Position numbers and translations under genes: made by a program. Source: Bacillota bacterium (lineage in GTDB: Bacteria > Bacillota > Clostridia > Christensenellales > Aristaeellaceae). Taken from it: 17,269 nt of DNA. Under the pieces are notes generated by a model, which searched no databases, was not told the origin of the DNA, and worked only from the letters and a program-made list of their open reading frames with translations. The DNA is taken from NCBI GenBank assembly GCA_023409955.1, contig JAEYQQ010000166.1, positions 1 to 17,269 of the forward strand. The letters are read 5' to 3'. Below, one piece after another: positions 7,592-14,506 of this stretch; the stretch's first letter is position 1; each line of letters begins with the position of its first letter.

Positions 7592-7620
7592 ATTTTACAC
7601 CAGCATATTACAATTAGCAA
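7592..7620 (-). promoter_or_regulatory. Promoter for the HAD hydrolase
   Basis: On the minus strand TTGCTA (7615-7620), a 17-base spacer and TAAAAT (7592-7597). The -35 matches four of six and the -10 five of six consensus bases. The start point would fall about 20 bases before the start codon, just in front of AGGAGG. It diverges from the sdaAB promoter about 50 bases away. Confidence 0.55.
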
Positions 7621-7668
7621 TCTTTTAAGCTGTGTATGCAGCCAAACAAAAACCTGTTAAACACTTGA

Positions 7669-7696
7669 TTGACAATTAACTGGGTTTGGGTATACT
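7669..7696 (+). promoter_or_regulatory. Strong promoter for sdaAB-sdaAA
   Basis: TTGACA (7669-7674, perfect), a 16-base spacer and TATACT (7691-7696, five of six). The -10 lies inside a near-palindrome, TGGGTATACTCA (7687-7698), with a single mismatched pair, which might be an operator. The GGAGG ribosome binding site follows at 7718-7722, seven bases before the sdaAB ATG. Confidence 0.75.
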
Positions 7697-7729
7697 CAGT
7701 TTGGACAACCTATAATCGGAGGAAGCCTC

Positions 7730-8392
7730 ATGCATTTGTTTGATGTAATCGGTCCGGTAATGATTGGACCTTCAAGCTCTCATACAGCAGGTGCTGCACG
7801 GATCGGCCGTGTGGTCAGAAAGCTACTTGGTGCGCAACCTGTACAGGCAGATATTGGGTTTCATGGCTCTTTTGCAAAAACATACGAAGGCCACGGCACG
7901 GATCGGGCGGTAGCCGGCGGGCTGATGGATTTTGATGTGGATGATCCCCGTCTGCGTAACAGCCTTACCCTAGCCAGGGAAGCCGGGCTAATTCTCCGCT
8001 TCTCATCCGTTAATCTGCGTGGTGTCCATCCCAACACAATTGTGATCGACGCAAGATCGGCAGATGGGCGGCGCATTAACATACAAGCCGCTTCCATTGG
8101 CGGAGGAAGCATAAGAATACAATCCATGAACGGGCTGGAGGTCGGATTTTCCGGAACAGAAAACACCATTGTCATTCAGCACCACGATGCACCTGGCGTT
8201 ATCGCTAGAGTCAGCGGCTTGCTTGCAAGCCAGAGCATGAACATTGCCACCATGCGGGTATTCCGTAAGAAGGCAGGTGCTGAGGCCATTATGGTACTTG
8301 AGACTGACGGTAGGCCTGAAACTGGGATGCTGGATCAACTGAGGGCTTTACCTGAAATCGATTCGATCGCCTTTTTAGAAAAGAGAGGATAA
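7730..8392 (+). CDS. sdaAB: L-serine dehydratase, iron-sulfur-dependent, beta subunit
   Basis: Beta subunit of the two-part [4Fe-4S] L-serine ammonia-lyase that converts L-serine to pyruvate and ammonia in the cytoplasm. The 220-residue protein starts with the family signature FDVIGPVMIGPSSSHTAGAA (residues 4-23), followed by GFHGSFAKTYEGHGTDRAVAGG (43-64, key residues H45, G46, H55 and D58). The C-terminal part from about residue 148 (HHDAPGVIARVSGLLAS) is an ACT domain, the usual regulatory domain in this subunit. Length and order are normal. GGAGG seven bases upstream supports the start. The stop is three bases before the alpha-subunit ATG, so the pair is co-translated. Confidence 0.95.
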   Translation: MHLFDVIGPVMIGPSSSHTAGAARIGRVVRKLLGAQPVQADIGFHGSFAKTYEGHGTDRAVAGGLMDFDVDDPRLRNSLTLAREAGLILRFSSVNLRGVHPNTIVIDARSADGRRINIQAASIGGGSIRIQSMNGLEVGFSGTENTIVIQHHDAPGVIARVSGLLASQSMNIATMRVFRKKAGAEAIMVLETDGRPETGMLDQLRALPEIDSIAFLEKRG

Positions 8393-8395
8393 TAT

Positions 8396-9262
8396 ATGGA
8401 ATATACCATGACAGAGTTGATACAGGCCTCCCAAGGCTCTACCATTGCGCAAGCTGTAAAAGTGGAGCAGGCGCTGGAGGATGGGATAACAATTGAGGAA
8501 CTTTCCAACCGTATGATTCAACAGCTTGCTACCATGCGCGAATCTGTTCAGGAAGGTCTGAATCCCGACCTACGCTCCGTATCTGGCATGGCAGGAGGAC
8601 AGGCTGCTAAGCTTAACACCCGATCTAGTCTTGGAAGCAGTTTGTGTGGGAATATTGCAGGAAAAGCTATATCCTATGCGTTGGCTGTTGCAGAGTGCAA
8701 TGCCTGCATGGGAAAAATCGTGGCTGCCCCTACCGCCGGTGCCTGCGGTATACTGCCTGGTGCCCTGCTTGCCGTTCAAGAAGAAAAAGGGCTTGCCGAC
8801 GAAGTCATAGCCGATGCACTTTTTACTGCAGCTGCCATTGGCAGGGTCATCGCCATGACAGCCACCATATCCGGAGCTGAAGGAGGCTGCCAGGCCGAAA
8901 GCGGAAGTGCAGCAGCCATGACCGCAGCTGCATTGGTGGAGTTGATGGGTGGCACACCGCTGATGGCTATCGATGCATGCTCCTTTGCCATCATGAACAG
9001 CATGGGGCTGGTTTGCGATCCTGTAGGCGGCCTAGTGGAAGTCCCTTGCGTATACCGCAATGTTGGCGGTGTTGCCAACGCCTTTACAGCCGCTGAGATG
9101 GCGCTTGCCGGTATTACCTGCCCTATCCCGCCGGACGAAGTGATTATCGCCATGAAAGAAGTGGGCGATTCGATCCCCTCTGCTTTAAAAGAAACTGGTG
9201 AAGGCGGCTGTGCCTCCTGCCCATCCATGCGGGCCAGATTTAAAAGCAACAGCTGTATTTAA
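8396..9262 (+). CDS. sdaAA: L-serine dehydratase, iron-sulfur-dependent, alpha subunit
   Basis: Catalytic, cluster-binding subunit of L-serine dehydratase, 288 residues. Visible: GMAGGQAAKL (64-73), the core motif APTAGACGILPG (111-122), and the three cysteines expected to hold the [4Fe-4S] cluster, C165 (EGGCQAE), C207 (LVCDPVGG) and C218 (VEVPCVYRN). The final region is unusual: after LKETGEGG come C272, C275 and a penultimate C287, where many relatives have an Ala/Thr-Pro sequence. An AGAGG ribosome binding site inside the end of sdaAB sits seven bases before this ATG; a second ATG at 8408 is possible but less well spaced. Read as one intact frame, with a strong terminator 40 bases beyond the stop. 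Confidence 0.94.
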   Translation: MEYTMTELIQASQGSTIAQAVKVEQALEDGITIEELSNRMIQQLATMRESVQEGLNPDLRSVSGMAGGQAAKLNTRSSLGSSLCGNIAGKAISYALAVAECNACMGKIVAAPTAGACGILPGALLAVQEEKGLADEVIADALFTAAAIGRVIAMTATISGAEGGCQAESGSAAAMTAAALVELMGGTPLMAIDACSFAIMNSMGLVCDPVGGLVEVPCVYRNVGGVANAFTAAEMALAGITCPIPPDEVIIAMKEVGDSIPSALKETGEGGCASCPSMRARFKSNSCI

Positions 9263-9296
9263 ATTTGATAATTACTATCTAAGCAATAGTATATAT

Positions 9297-9329
9297 AAAA
9301 AACGCGGGAGCCATTTGGCCACCCCCGCG
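9297..9329 (-). terminator. Intrinsic terminator between convergent sdaAA and rubrerythrin
   Basis: The stem CGCGGG/CCCGCG (9303-9308 with 9324-9329) has an inner GCC-ATTT-GGC hairpin. On the minus strand it is followed at once by TTTTTTATATATA, a good U-tract, ending the rubrerythrin message. On the plus strand it is followed by ATGTTTTATG, weaker, so it may also stop sdaAA transcription. The position between two converging genes supports a shared terminator. Confidence 0.8.
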
Positions 9330-9380
9330 ATGTTTTATGCACTTGCGATTACACTGCCAGCAATACCAGATAAGCGATTT

Positions 9381-9923
9381 TTAGTAGTTTTCTGCCCTCA
9401 CATGGAAGAATGCCTGCGGATGAGCGCATACGGGGCACATTTGAGGGGCTTTTTTGCCAATAACCAAATGGCCGCAATTGGCGCACTGCCAAATGGCGTC
9501 GCCGTCCTTGGAGAAGACCAGACCGCCTTCCACATTGGCCAGCAGCTTCAGATAACGCTCTTCATGGGACTTTTCAATCTTGGCAACCTGTTCAAACAGG
9601 AAAGCAATCTTGTCAAAGCCCTCTTCCTTAGCTTCCTTGGCAAAGCTTGAGTACATATCGGTCCACTCATAATGTTCGCCAGCTGCTGCGTCCGTAAGGT
9701 TCTCAGCAGTACCAGGAATATCATCACCATGAAGCAGCTTGAACCAGATTTTAGCATGTTCTTTCTCGTTGTCGGCGGTCTCCAGGAAAAGGGATGCGAT
9801 CTGCTCGTAACCTTCCTTCTTCGCCTTGGAAGCATAGTAGGTGTACTTATTGCGAGCTTGGGATTCACCGGCAAAGGCTGCCATCAGGTTAGCTTCCGTC
9901 TTGGTACCTTTCAACTCTTTCAT
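9381..9923 (-). CDS. rbr: Rubrerythrin
   Basis: Rubrerythrin is a non-haem di-iron peroxidase that removes hydrogen peroxide in anaerobes. The 180-residue protein has the ferritin-like di-iron domain with E20 (GESQARNKY), E53 and H56 (DNEKEHAKIW), E97 (FAKEAKEEG) and the E117/H120 region (KIEKSHEERY), aligning closely with Desulfovibrio numbering for the first ligands. A C-terminal rubredoxin-like domain follows, with C147-C150 (CANC) and C163-C166 (CPVC). The frame is open 20 codons further upstream, but the ATG at 9923 begins MKELKGTKTEANLM, the classic rubrerythrin start, behind GGAGGAG. It lies 59 bases downstream of the perR-like gene on the same strand, probably co-transcribed, with a strong terminator after it. 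Confidence 0.96.
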   Translation of the reverse strand: MKELKGTKTEANLMAAFAGESQARNKYTYYASKAKKEGYEQIASLFLETADNEKEHAKIWFKLLHGDDIPGTAENLTDAAAGEHYEWTDMYSSFAKEAKEEGFDKIAFLFEQVAKIEKSHEERYLKLLANVEGGLVFSKDGDAIWQCANCGHLVIGKKAPQMCPVCAHPQAFFHVRAENY

Positions 9924-9982
9924 AAACCGAGTCTCCTCCTCAAATAAATATATTTCAAGGGTTGCCCCTATGAAATGCGCCA

Positions 9983-10381
9983 CTAATCATCATTGACTGC
10001 TTTTTTTTCGTGGCAGGATGCACACATTCCCCGAAACAGCACTTCCCGCCCCTCAACATAAAAGCCCAAGTCATGAAGCGAAGATCCCATACAGTTCATA
10101 CAATCTTCATCCGTTACATCCAACACATTACCGCATACTCTGCATTGGGCGTGATAATGGTTTTGCATTACCCCATCGAAACGGACCGCAGCATCCAAAA
10201 GTTGAACACGTCGAATCTTCCCCATATCAGCTAGCAGGTTTAAGTTTCTGTATACCGTAGCTTTGCTGACATTAGGATGCTCTTTCGTAATCATTCCATA
10301 CACATCATCAGCTGTTGGATGATGCAGTTTATATACTGTTTCCAGTACAAGATGGCGCTGAACTGTGCTGCGTGTATTCAT
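9983..10381 (-). CDS. perR: Fur-family transcriptional regulator, PerR-like
   Basis: A 132-residue Fur-superfamily repressor. The winged helix includes HPTADDVYGMI and the recognition helix VSKATVYRNLNLL. Regulatory metal ligands of PerR are all present: H21, D69 (VRFDG, Asp rather than the Glu usual in Fur), H75 and H77 (NHYHAQC), and D88. The structural zinc site is C80-C83 (CRVC) and C120-C123 (CASC). Asp at the D69 position plus the rubrerythrin neighbour favour peroxide sensing by PerR over iron sensing by Fur. Of two nearby ATGs, the one at 10381 has AAGGA eight bases upstream; the one at 10390 directly abuts it, so I choose the shorter form. A palindrome over its own -10 suggests autoregulation. 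Confidence 0.88.
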   Translation of the reverse strand: MNTRSTVQRHLVLETVYKLHHPTADDVYGMITKEHPNVSKATVYRNLNLLADMGKIRRVQLLDAAVRFDGVMQNHYHAQCRVCGNVLDVTDEDCMNCMGSSLHDLGFYVEGREVLFRGMCASCHEKKAVNDD

Positions 10382-10394
10382 TAGGATCATCCTT

Positions 10395-10413
10395 ATCGAG
10401 AATATTTCTCGAT
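10395..10413 (-). promoter_or_regulatory. Operator-like palindrome over the perR -10
   Basis: ATCGAGAA-TAT-TTCTCGAT has perfect 8-bp arms around a three-base centre. It overlaps the -10 of the perR promoter and lies 14 bases before the start codon. Fur-family regulators bind roughly this size of dyad and commonly repress themselves. The bases are not the classical PerR box (TTATAATnATTATAA), so the binder could be this PerR with a diverged site, or another regulator. Confidence 0.6.
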
Positions 10414-10429
10414 TAATATATTATGTCAA
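10401..10429 (-). promoter_or_regulatory. Promoter of the perR-rubrerythrin unit, with a second upstream TTGACA
   Basis: On the minus strand a perfect TTGACA (10424-10429) is followed after 17 bases by AATATT (10401-10406), four of six matches and inside the palindrome. A second perfect TTGACA lies at 10441-10446, exactly 17 bases upstream of the first, and could drive an overlapping promoter with TAATAT (10418-10423) as -10. Which start is used cannot be told from sequence. Confidence 0.6.
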
Positions 10430-10467
10430 TAATCTTTTCTTGTCAATAGTTTCAACCCACAATAATA

Positions 10468-11511
10468 TCAAATAACTTTTCCCAGCCACTGACGAAGACT
10501 GGATTTTCTTTCGCCATTATAACCCTGAACAGCATCAGCACTTAGCAAAGCATTCACAATAGCTTCTTCACAACATTCTGCAGCAGCATGAAAAGGAATA
10601 TCCAACAGATCCTCACGCATGATCCGCTGCGTTAACTCATATTTTTCTTCAAGATGGCTAAATCGGTTTGCGGTTGAAAAACCAACAACGATTTCACCAC
10701 TGCCATGGCCCATGATCGAACCTAATCGAGCCATACCAAGACCAGCTCTTTTGATAACCCTGCCCAACTGACGGCTGCAAAGCGGTAAATCTGTTGCCAA
10801 TATTACAATGATGGAGCCCAGGTCTGCCTTGGTTCCCCAGTCTTTAGGTACCTGTTTGCCGATTGGCTTTCCGCAAATGGTCAAATCCTCAGTTCGACCA
10901 TAGTTCGCCTGTACCAGTATACCGAGTGTATATACCTTGCCATCCAAAGGAATCAACCTTGAAGCTGAGCCGATTCCTCCCTTAAATCCGTAACATGCCA
11001 TGCCTTTTCCGCCGCCGATATCGCCTTCCTCAAAATCGAAACAGGCGCTTTTGAGTGCATATTCCACATGCTGTGCATGGACTGCCCGCTCCCGTATGTC
11101 ATTGAGCCCTGCATCATTGCACTCGCAGACAACCGGATTGACAGACCGCACCGCAAATCCCTCTGCATTGCACTGATCAATGGTATACTGAACCAATGCA
11201 TCGTGAACCAAACCGACATTCAACGTATTGGTCAGTGCAATAGGTGTTTCCAGAGTACCCAGTTCCTGCACCTGCACCAAGCCAAGCGATTTGCCAAAAC
11301 CATTTAATACATATGCGCTTGCTGTTACCTTATTCAAAAAAATATTGTCTTCAACTGGATTGATAACGGTAACGCCGGTTTTATGACGTTCTGTATCAAT
11401 GGTGAAATGCCCAACCTTAACACCTGGGACATCTGAAATCTTATTTATTTTACCTGGCTCCATGCTTCCAATAATCCATCCCATATCCCTGGCTTTCACA
11501 GGTGAGGCCAT
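10468..11511 (-). CDS. DmpA/P1-family (S58) N-terminal-nucleophile aminopeptidase
   Basis: A 347-residue member of the DmpA/BapA family, self-cleaving hydrolases whose known members release N-terminal D- or L-residues or beta-amino acids from amides and peptides. Visible landmarks: ISDVPGVKVGHFTI near the start, TGVTVINP (45-52), GDIGGGKGMACYGFKGGIG (163-181), LVQANYG (199-205), and the G232-S233 pair in ADLGSIIVILATDLPL. In DmpA cleavage at the equivalent Gly-Ser frees the catalytic Ser, so S233 is the predicted nucleophile. The closing HGSGEIVVGFSTANR (269-283) is also conserved. No signal peptide, so cytoplasmic. AAAGGA nine bases upstream supports the ATG. It is divergent from a C26 peptidase and near a peptide importer, so it may process imported peptides; the true substrate is unknown. 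Confidence 0.9.
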   Translation of the reverse strand: MASPVKARDMGWIIGSMEPGKINKISDVPGVKVGHFTIDTERHKTGVTVINPVEDNIFLNKVTASAYVLNGFGKSLGLVQVQELGTLETPIALTNTLNVGLVHDALVQYTIDQCNAEGFAVRSVNPVVCECNDAGLNDIRERAVHAQHVEYALKSACFDFEEGDIGGGKGMACYGFKGGIGSASRLIPLDGKVYTLGILVQANYGRTEDLTICGKPIGKQVPKDWGTKADLGSIIVILATDLPLCSRQLGRVIKRAGLGMARLGSIMGHGSGEIVVGFSTANRFSHLEEKYELTQRIMREDLLDIPFHAAAECCEEAIVNALLSADAVQGYNGERKSSLRQWLGKVI

Positions 11512-11617
11512 GTTCTTTCATCCTTTCTTGATCCTTGTAACCATTCGCTTTGAATCATCGGAATCCTGTTCTGGTTCTGTATTTCCTGTACAAAAAGAGG
11601 GGTAAGGAGGATTATAG

Positions 11618-11653
11618 TATCATTTGTCGAATCTGGAAAAATTCCAAATGATA
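11618..11653. promoter_or_regulatory. Dyad TATCATTTG...CAAATGATA upstream of the C26 peptidase
   Basis: Perfect 9-bp arms at 11618-11626 and 11645-11653 are centred 27 bases apart. A second palindrome, GGAAAAATTCC, sits inside at 11635-11645 and touches the right arm. The element ends three bases before GGAGGG, the ribosome binding site of the C26 gene. It lies in the 155-base region shared with the divergent aminopeptidase. It could be a two-site operator or an RNA hairpin masking translation. A possible -10 TATAGT (11613-11618) borders the left arm, without a good -35. Confidence 0.45.
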
Positions 11654-11666
11654 AATGGAGGGTATT

Positions 11667-12389
11667 ATGGCAAAGCCCAAAATTGGCATTACTGCTCATG
11701 TTTCTAAAGATAACAATACCAGCATTACCACCACTTATATGGACGCTGTATATGCCAGCGGCGGATTCCCTTTATTGCTCCCGGTGCTCAGCGATGAGAA
11801 ACTGTGGGCTGAAGCAGCACAAGAATTGGATGGCTTTTTATTCTCTGGTGGCGTGGATGTTCAACCTCAATTATACGGCGAAGAAATCCAGCTATGCTGC
11901 GGCGATATTCTACCCGACCGGGATGTGATGGAACTTAACCTATTAAAAGAAGTGCTAAAAACACAAAAACCCATTCTGGGGATTTGCCGTGGCATACAGC
12001 TTTTGAATGTGGGCTTGGGTGGAACACTGTTTCAGGATATTTACGAGCAATCCGCTCAATCATTTCCTCAGCAGCATTATCAAAAGTTGCCCCATCATCA
12101 TCCAACCCATGATGTTAAGGTTGAACGGAACAGCCTGCTCTACCGCATTGTGAAGACAGAAAGCTTGCCTGTAAATTCACTGCATCACCAAGCCATCAAG
12201 GATTGTGCACCTTCACTTACAATCGTAGGCCGCACTGCCTCTGGCATTATTGAAGCGGTGGAAAAAGCTGACCACCCTTTCTTTCTTGGTGTTCAGTGGC
12301 ATCCTGAGCGTATGTGGTTTGCTAACCAACAGTCAAAACTTTTATTTGATGAATTTGTTTTAGCGTGCGGCGGCAAATCCAACGAATGA
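11667..12389 (+). CDS. Gamma-glutamyl hydrolase-like peptidase C26 (PuuD-type class I glutamine amidotransferase fold)
   Basis: A 240-residue class I glutamine amidotransferase-like hydrolase of family C26. Landmarks: KIGITAHVS at the start, DGFLFSGGVDVQPQLYGEE (55-73), the nucleophile elbow GICRGIQLLNV with C107, SLHHQAI (171-177), and the rest of the triad, H212 and E214, in VQWHPERM. Relatives such as PuuD hydrolyse gamma-glutamyl-GABA, and others cut gamma-glutamyl bonds in other compounds; no GABA or putrescine genes are nearby, so the substrate should not be assumed to be gamma-glutamyl-GABA. The frame is open from an ATG at 11655, but that ATG overlaps the ribosome binding site GGAGGG which serves the ATG at 11667. 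No terminator is obvious before the downstream binding-protein promoter. Confidence 0.9.
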   Translation: MAKPKIGITAHVSKDNNTSITTTYMDAVYASGGFPLLLPVLSDEKLWAEAAQELDGFLFSGGVDVQPQLYGEEIQLCCGDILPDRDVMELNLLKEVLKTQKPILGICRGIQLLNVGLGGTLFQDIYEQSAQSFPQQHYQKLPHHHPTHDVKVERNSLLYRIVKTESLPVNSLHHQAIKDCAPSLTIVGRTASGIIEAVEKADHPFFLGVQWHPERMWFANQQSKLLFDEFVLACGGKSNE

Positions 12390-12457
12390 TAATGTTTATT
12401 TAATGTTCTAAATGACTCGGTTTGCAAGTTTAGTGCAGTAAAAATGCATATCATACC

Positions 12458-12486
12458 TTGACAGTACCTGTGTTGGGTTGTATTCT
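12458..12486 (+). promoter_or_regulatory. Promoter for the peptide ABC importer operon
   Basis: Perfect TTGACA (12458-12463), exactly 17 bases, then TATTCT (12481-12486, four of six). The start point would be near 12493, giving a leader of about 70 bases before the binding-protein ATG. No operator or riboswitch was recognised in the leader. Confidence 0.65.
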
Positions 12487-12564
12487 TACTAATGACAATA
12501 TATCGTTGGACGGAAGAAACCGAATACGCTCTGTTTGTCAAAAATTGCAGGAGGAGGGCCTACC

Positions 12565-14397
12565 ATGAAACGAATTCTAGCATTCGCCCTGAGTCTGGTT
12601 ATGCTGTGTTCTACAGCAGTCTTCGCTCAAGCAGAGGAACCTGCAGTGTACCAACTGCTGTACGCATCTGAAGTATCTACGCTGAATTACCTCATCGCTG
12701 GTGCTCAATGGGAGCAGACTGTCGGAGCGAACGTTATTGACTCGTTGGTGGAATACGATGCCTATGGCAGTCTTATTCCAGGCCTTGCCCTTACTTGGGA
12801 TACTTCTTCAGATGGCCTTACATGGACTTTCCACCTGCGTAAGGGCGTGAAATGGTATGACTACCAAGGCACAGAAGTAGCTGAACTGACCGCCAATGAC
12901 TTTGTAGCCGCCGCCAAATATGTGATGAGTGCTGTAAACGCAAGCCCCGTCTTTGGCCAGATGCAGGTCATTAAAAACGCCGATGAGTATTATAACGGAA
13001 CTGTCACTGACTTTGCCGAAGTTGGCGTAAAAGCGCTGGATGATTACACGCTGGAATATACCCTTGTAAAGCCCGTACCCTATTTCCTTAGCATGCTGAC
13101 CTATGTATGCTACCTGCCCGCCTATGGCCCGCAGCTTGAGGAACTGGGTGTAGACTTTGGCACCTCCAACGACAAAATGTACTACTGCGGTGCTTTCATT
13201 CTCTCAGAGTTTGAGCCCCAGACAAAGCATGTATATGTAAAGAACACAAACAACTGGGATGCTTCTAACGTATTTATTGACCGCATCGAGCGGATCTATA
13301 ACGCCGAGGCAGCAACACTTGCTTCCACCATGGCGCTGCGTGACGAAGTGGATTATGCCCTGATCAGCAATGACATCATTGATGATTGGAAAGCTAACAA
13401 TCCCCAGTACATCACCCTCAACCGCTCAGTACCTGACTATTCCTACTTCTATGCCTTTAACTTTGATCCCAAATACCCCGAAGAGTACGGCCCTGCAAAC
13501 TGGCTCTTGGCTGTGAACAATGCCAACTTCCGTCATTCCATTATGAGTGCCTTTGACAGGGTCTACAGCATGGCCGCCATTTCTCCCGATGAAACTGCAT
13601 CCATCCTGCAGGATACCATCACCCCCAAAGCATTCACCAATGCAGACGGTAAGGATTTCACCACCTTCCCTGCCTTTGACAATGTGAAAGACAACTTCTT
13701 CAACGCTGACAAGGCGCTGGAATACAAAGCCAAAGCAATAGAAGAGCTGACCGCTGCCGGTGCTACCTTCCCGGTTAAGATGCTGCTGACCTACCGTAGT
13801 GACGACAAGAACTGGGAAAGCGAGTACATTCTGCTTAAGCAACAGCTGGAAGGCCTACTGGGTGCAGACTATGTTGAGTGCGTTCTTTACGCCGGTCCTA
13901 CCGAATCCTTCCTGGCCAGCACCAGACGCGCAGGCGTGTATTCCTTCATGCGTTGCAACTGGGGTGCCGACTATCAGGATCCGGAGACCTGGACCGATCC
14001 TTTCGTTATCAAAAAGGATGATGCTGGCACCATCGTTGGTAACAGCTATAACAAGATGGACTTGATGCTAAACAGCGATTTTGCTGAGACAAAAACAACG
14101 CTGGAAGCATATTATGCCGCCGTGGAAGAAGCCAAGGCTGAAGTCAGCGATATCACTGCCCGCTATGAAAAGTTTGCCAAAGCAGAGGCCATCTTGATAG
14201 AAAACGCCCTGGTCGTTCCTTACTTCATCTATCCGCCGGAACATCAGGTAACCAAGTTGAACCTATACGAAGGCCAATTTGCTTCCTTTGGTATCTCCTC
14301 CCTTCGTTACAAAGGACAGAAGCTCTACGATCATTTCATCACCCCGGAAGAAGATGCAGCCAACCGTCAGGCCTGGCTGGATGCCGTGTCCAAGTAA
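12565..14397 (+). CDS. oppA: Oligopeptide ABC transporter, substrate-binding protein (SBP family 5)
   Basis: An extracytoplasmic binding protein of 610 residues that captures peptides for the permeases encoded next. The SBP_bac_5 fold shows in ASEVSTLNYL near the mature start, DGLTWTFHLRKGVKWYD, TANDFVAAAKYVM and NWGADYQDPETW (GADY at 467-470). The signal peptide is MKRILAFALSLVMLCSTAVF with probable cleavage at AQA|EE (after residue 23). The Cys at 15 lacks Gly/Ala/Ser before it, so there is no proper lipobox, which is unusual for a Gram-positive binding protein. The frame is open ten codons upstream, but the ATG at 12565 has AGGAGGAGGG in front. Codon choice leans to C-ending codons (AAC, TTC, GCC), as expected of a highly expressed gene. 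Peptide specificity cannot be read from sequence. Confidence 0.92.
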   Translation: MKRILAFALSLVMLCSTAVFAQAEEPAVYQLLYASEVSTLNYLIAGAQWEQTVGANVIDSLVEYDAYGSLIPGLALTWDTSSDGLTWTFHLRKGVKWYDYQGTEVAELTANDFVAAAKYVMSAVNASPVFGQMQVIKNADEYYNGTVTDFAEVGVKALDDYTLEYTLVKPVPYFLSMLTYVCYLPAYGPQLEELGVDFGTSNDKMYYCGAFILSEFEPQTKHVYVKNTNNWDASNVFIDRIERIYNAEAATLASTMALRDEVDYALISNDIIDDWKANNPQYITLNRSVPDYSYFYAFNFDPKYPEEYGPANWLLAVNNANFRHSIMSAFDRVYSMAAISPDETASILQDTITPKAFTNADGKDFTTFPAFDNVKDNFFNADKALEYKAKAIEELTAAGATFPVKMLLTYRSDDKNWESEYILLKQQLEGLLGADYVECVLYAGPTESFLASTRRAGVYSFMRCNWGADYQDPETWTDPFVIKKDDAGTIVGNSYNKMDLMLNSDFAETKTTLEAYYAAVEEAKAEVSDITARYEKFAKAEAILIENALVVPYFIYPPEHQVTKLNLYEGQFASFGISSLRYKGQKLYDHFITPEEDAANRQAWLDAVSK

Positions 14398-14423
14398 CTA
14401 TTTATCAACCGAAATACAACAGC

Positions 14424-14454
14424 GGGAGGAACTCCTGTAACAGGGGTTCCTCCC
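14424..14454 (+). promoter_or_regulatory. Strong hairpin between the binding protein and permease genes
   Basis: GGGAGGAACTCCTG (14424-14437) pairs with CAGGGGTTCCTCCC (14441-14454): 14 base pairs with one G-U, loop TAA. No T-run follows (CGTCGTACG), so it is not a normal intrinsic terminator. It sits 27 bases after the binding-protein stop and about 50 before the permease start. Such intercistronic hairpins often stabilise the upstream message so that binding protein exceeds permease; this role is inferred. Confidence 0.6.
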
Positions 14455-14506
14455 CGTCGTACGAAATGGAATAAAACACACTCCATGTTAAAAGGGGATG
14501 GAAAGC

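Noticed and set aside
8776..9249. 157-codon minus-strand frame opposite sdaAA
   Set aside because: Antisense shadow of an alanine/glycine-rich gene; low-complexity translation and no ribosome binding site.
9924..9982. Separate promoter and terminator between perR and rubrerythrin
   Set aside because: A small AGGG-GCAA-CCCT stem followed by AT-rich bases is visible, but it is too short for a firm terminator call and no good -35/-10 pair accompanies it.
12565..12639. Lipoprotein signal in the peptide-binding protein at Cys15
   Set aside because: The residues before the Cys are V-M-L; a lipobox needs Gly, Ala or Ser next to it. An A-x-A signal peptidase I site fits better.
13426..13842. 138-codon minus-strand frame opposite the binding-protein gene
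   Set aside because: Entirely inside a strongly conserved coding frame with biased codons, and no start signals.
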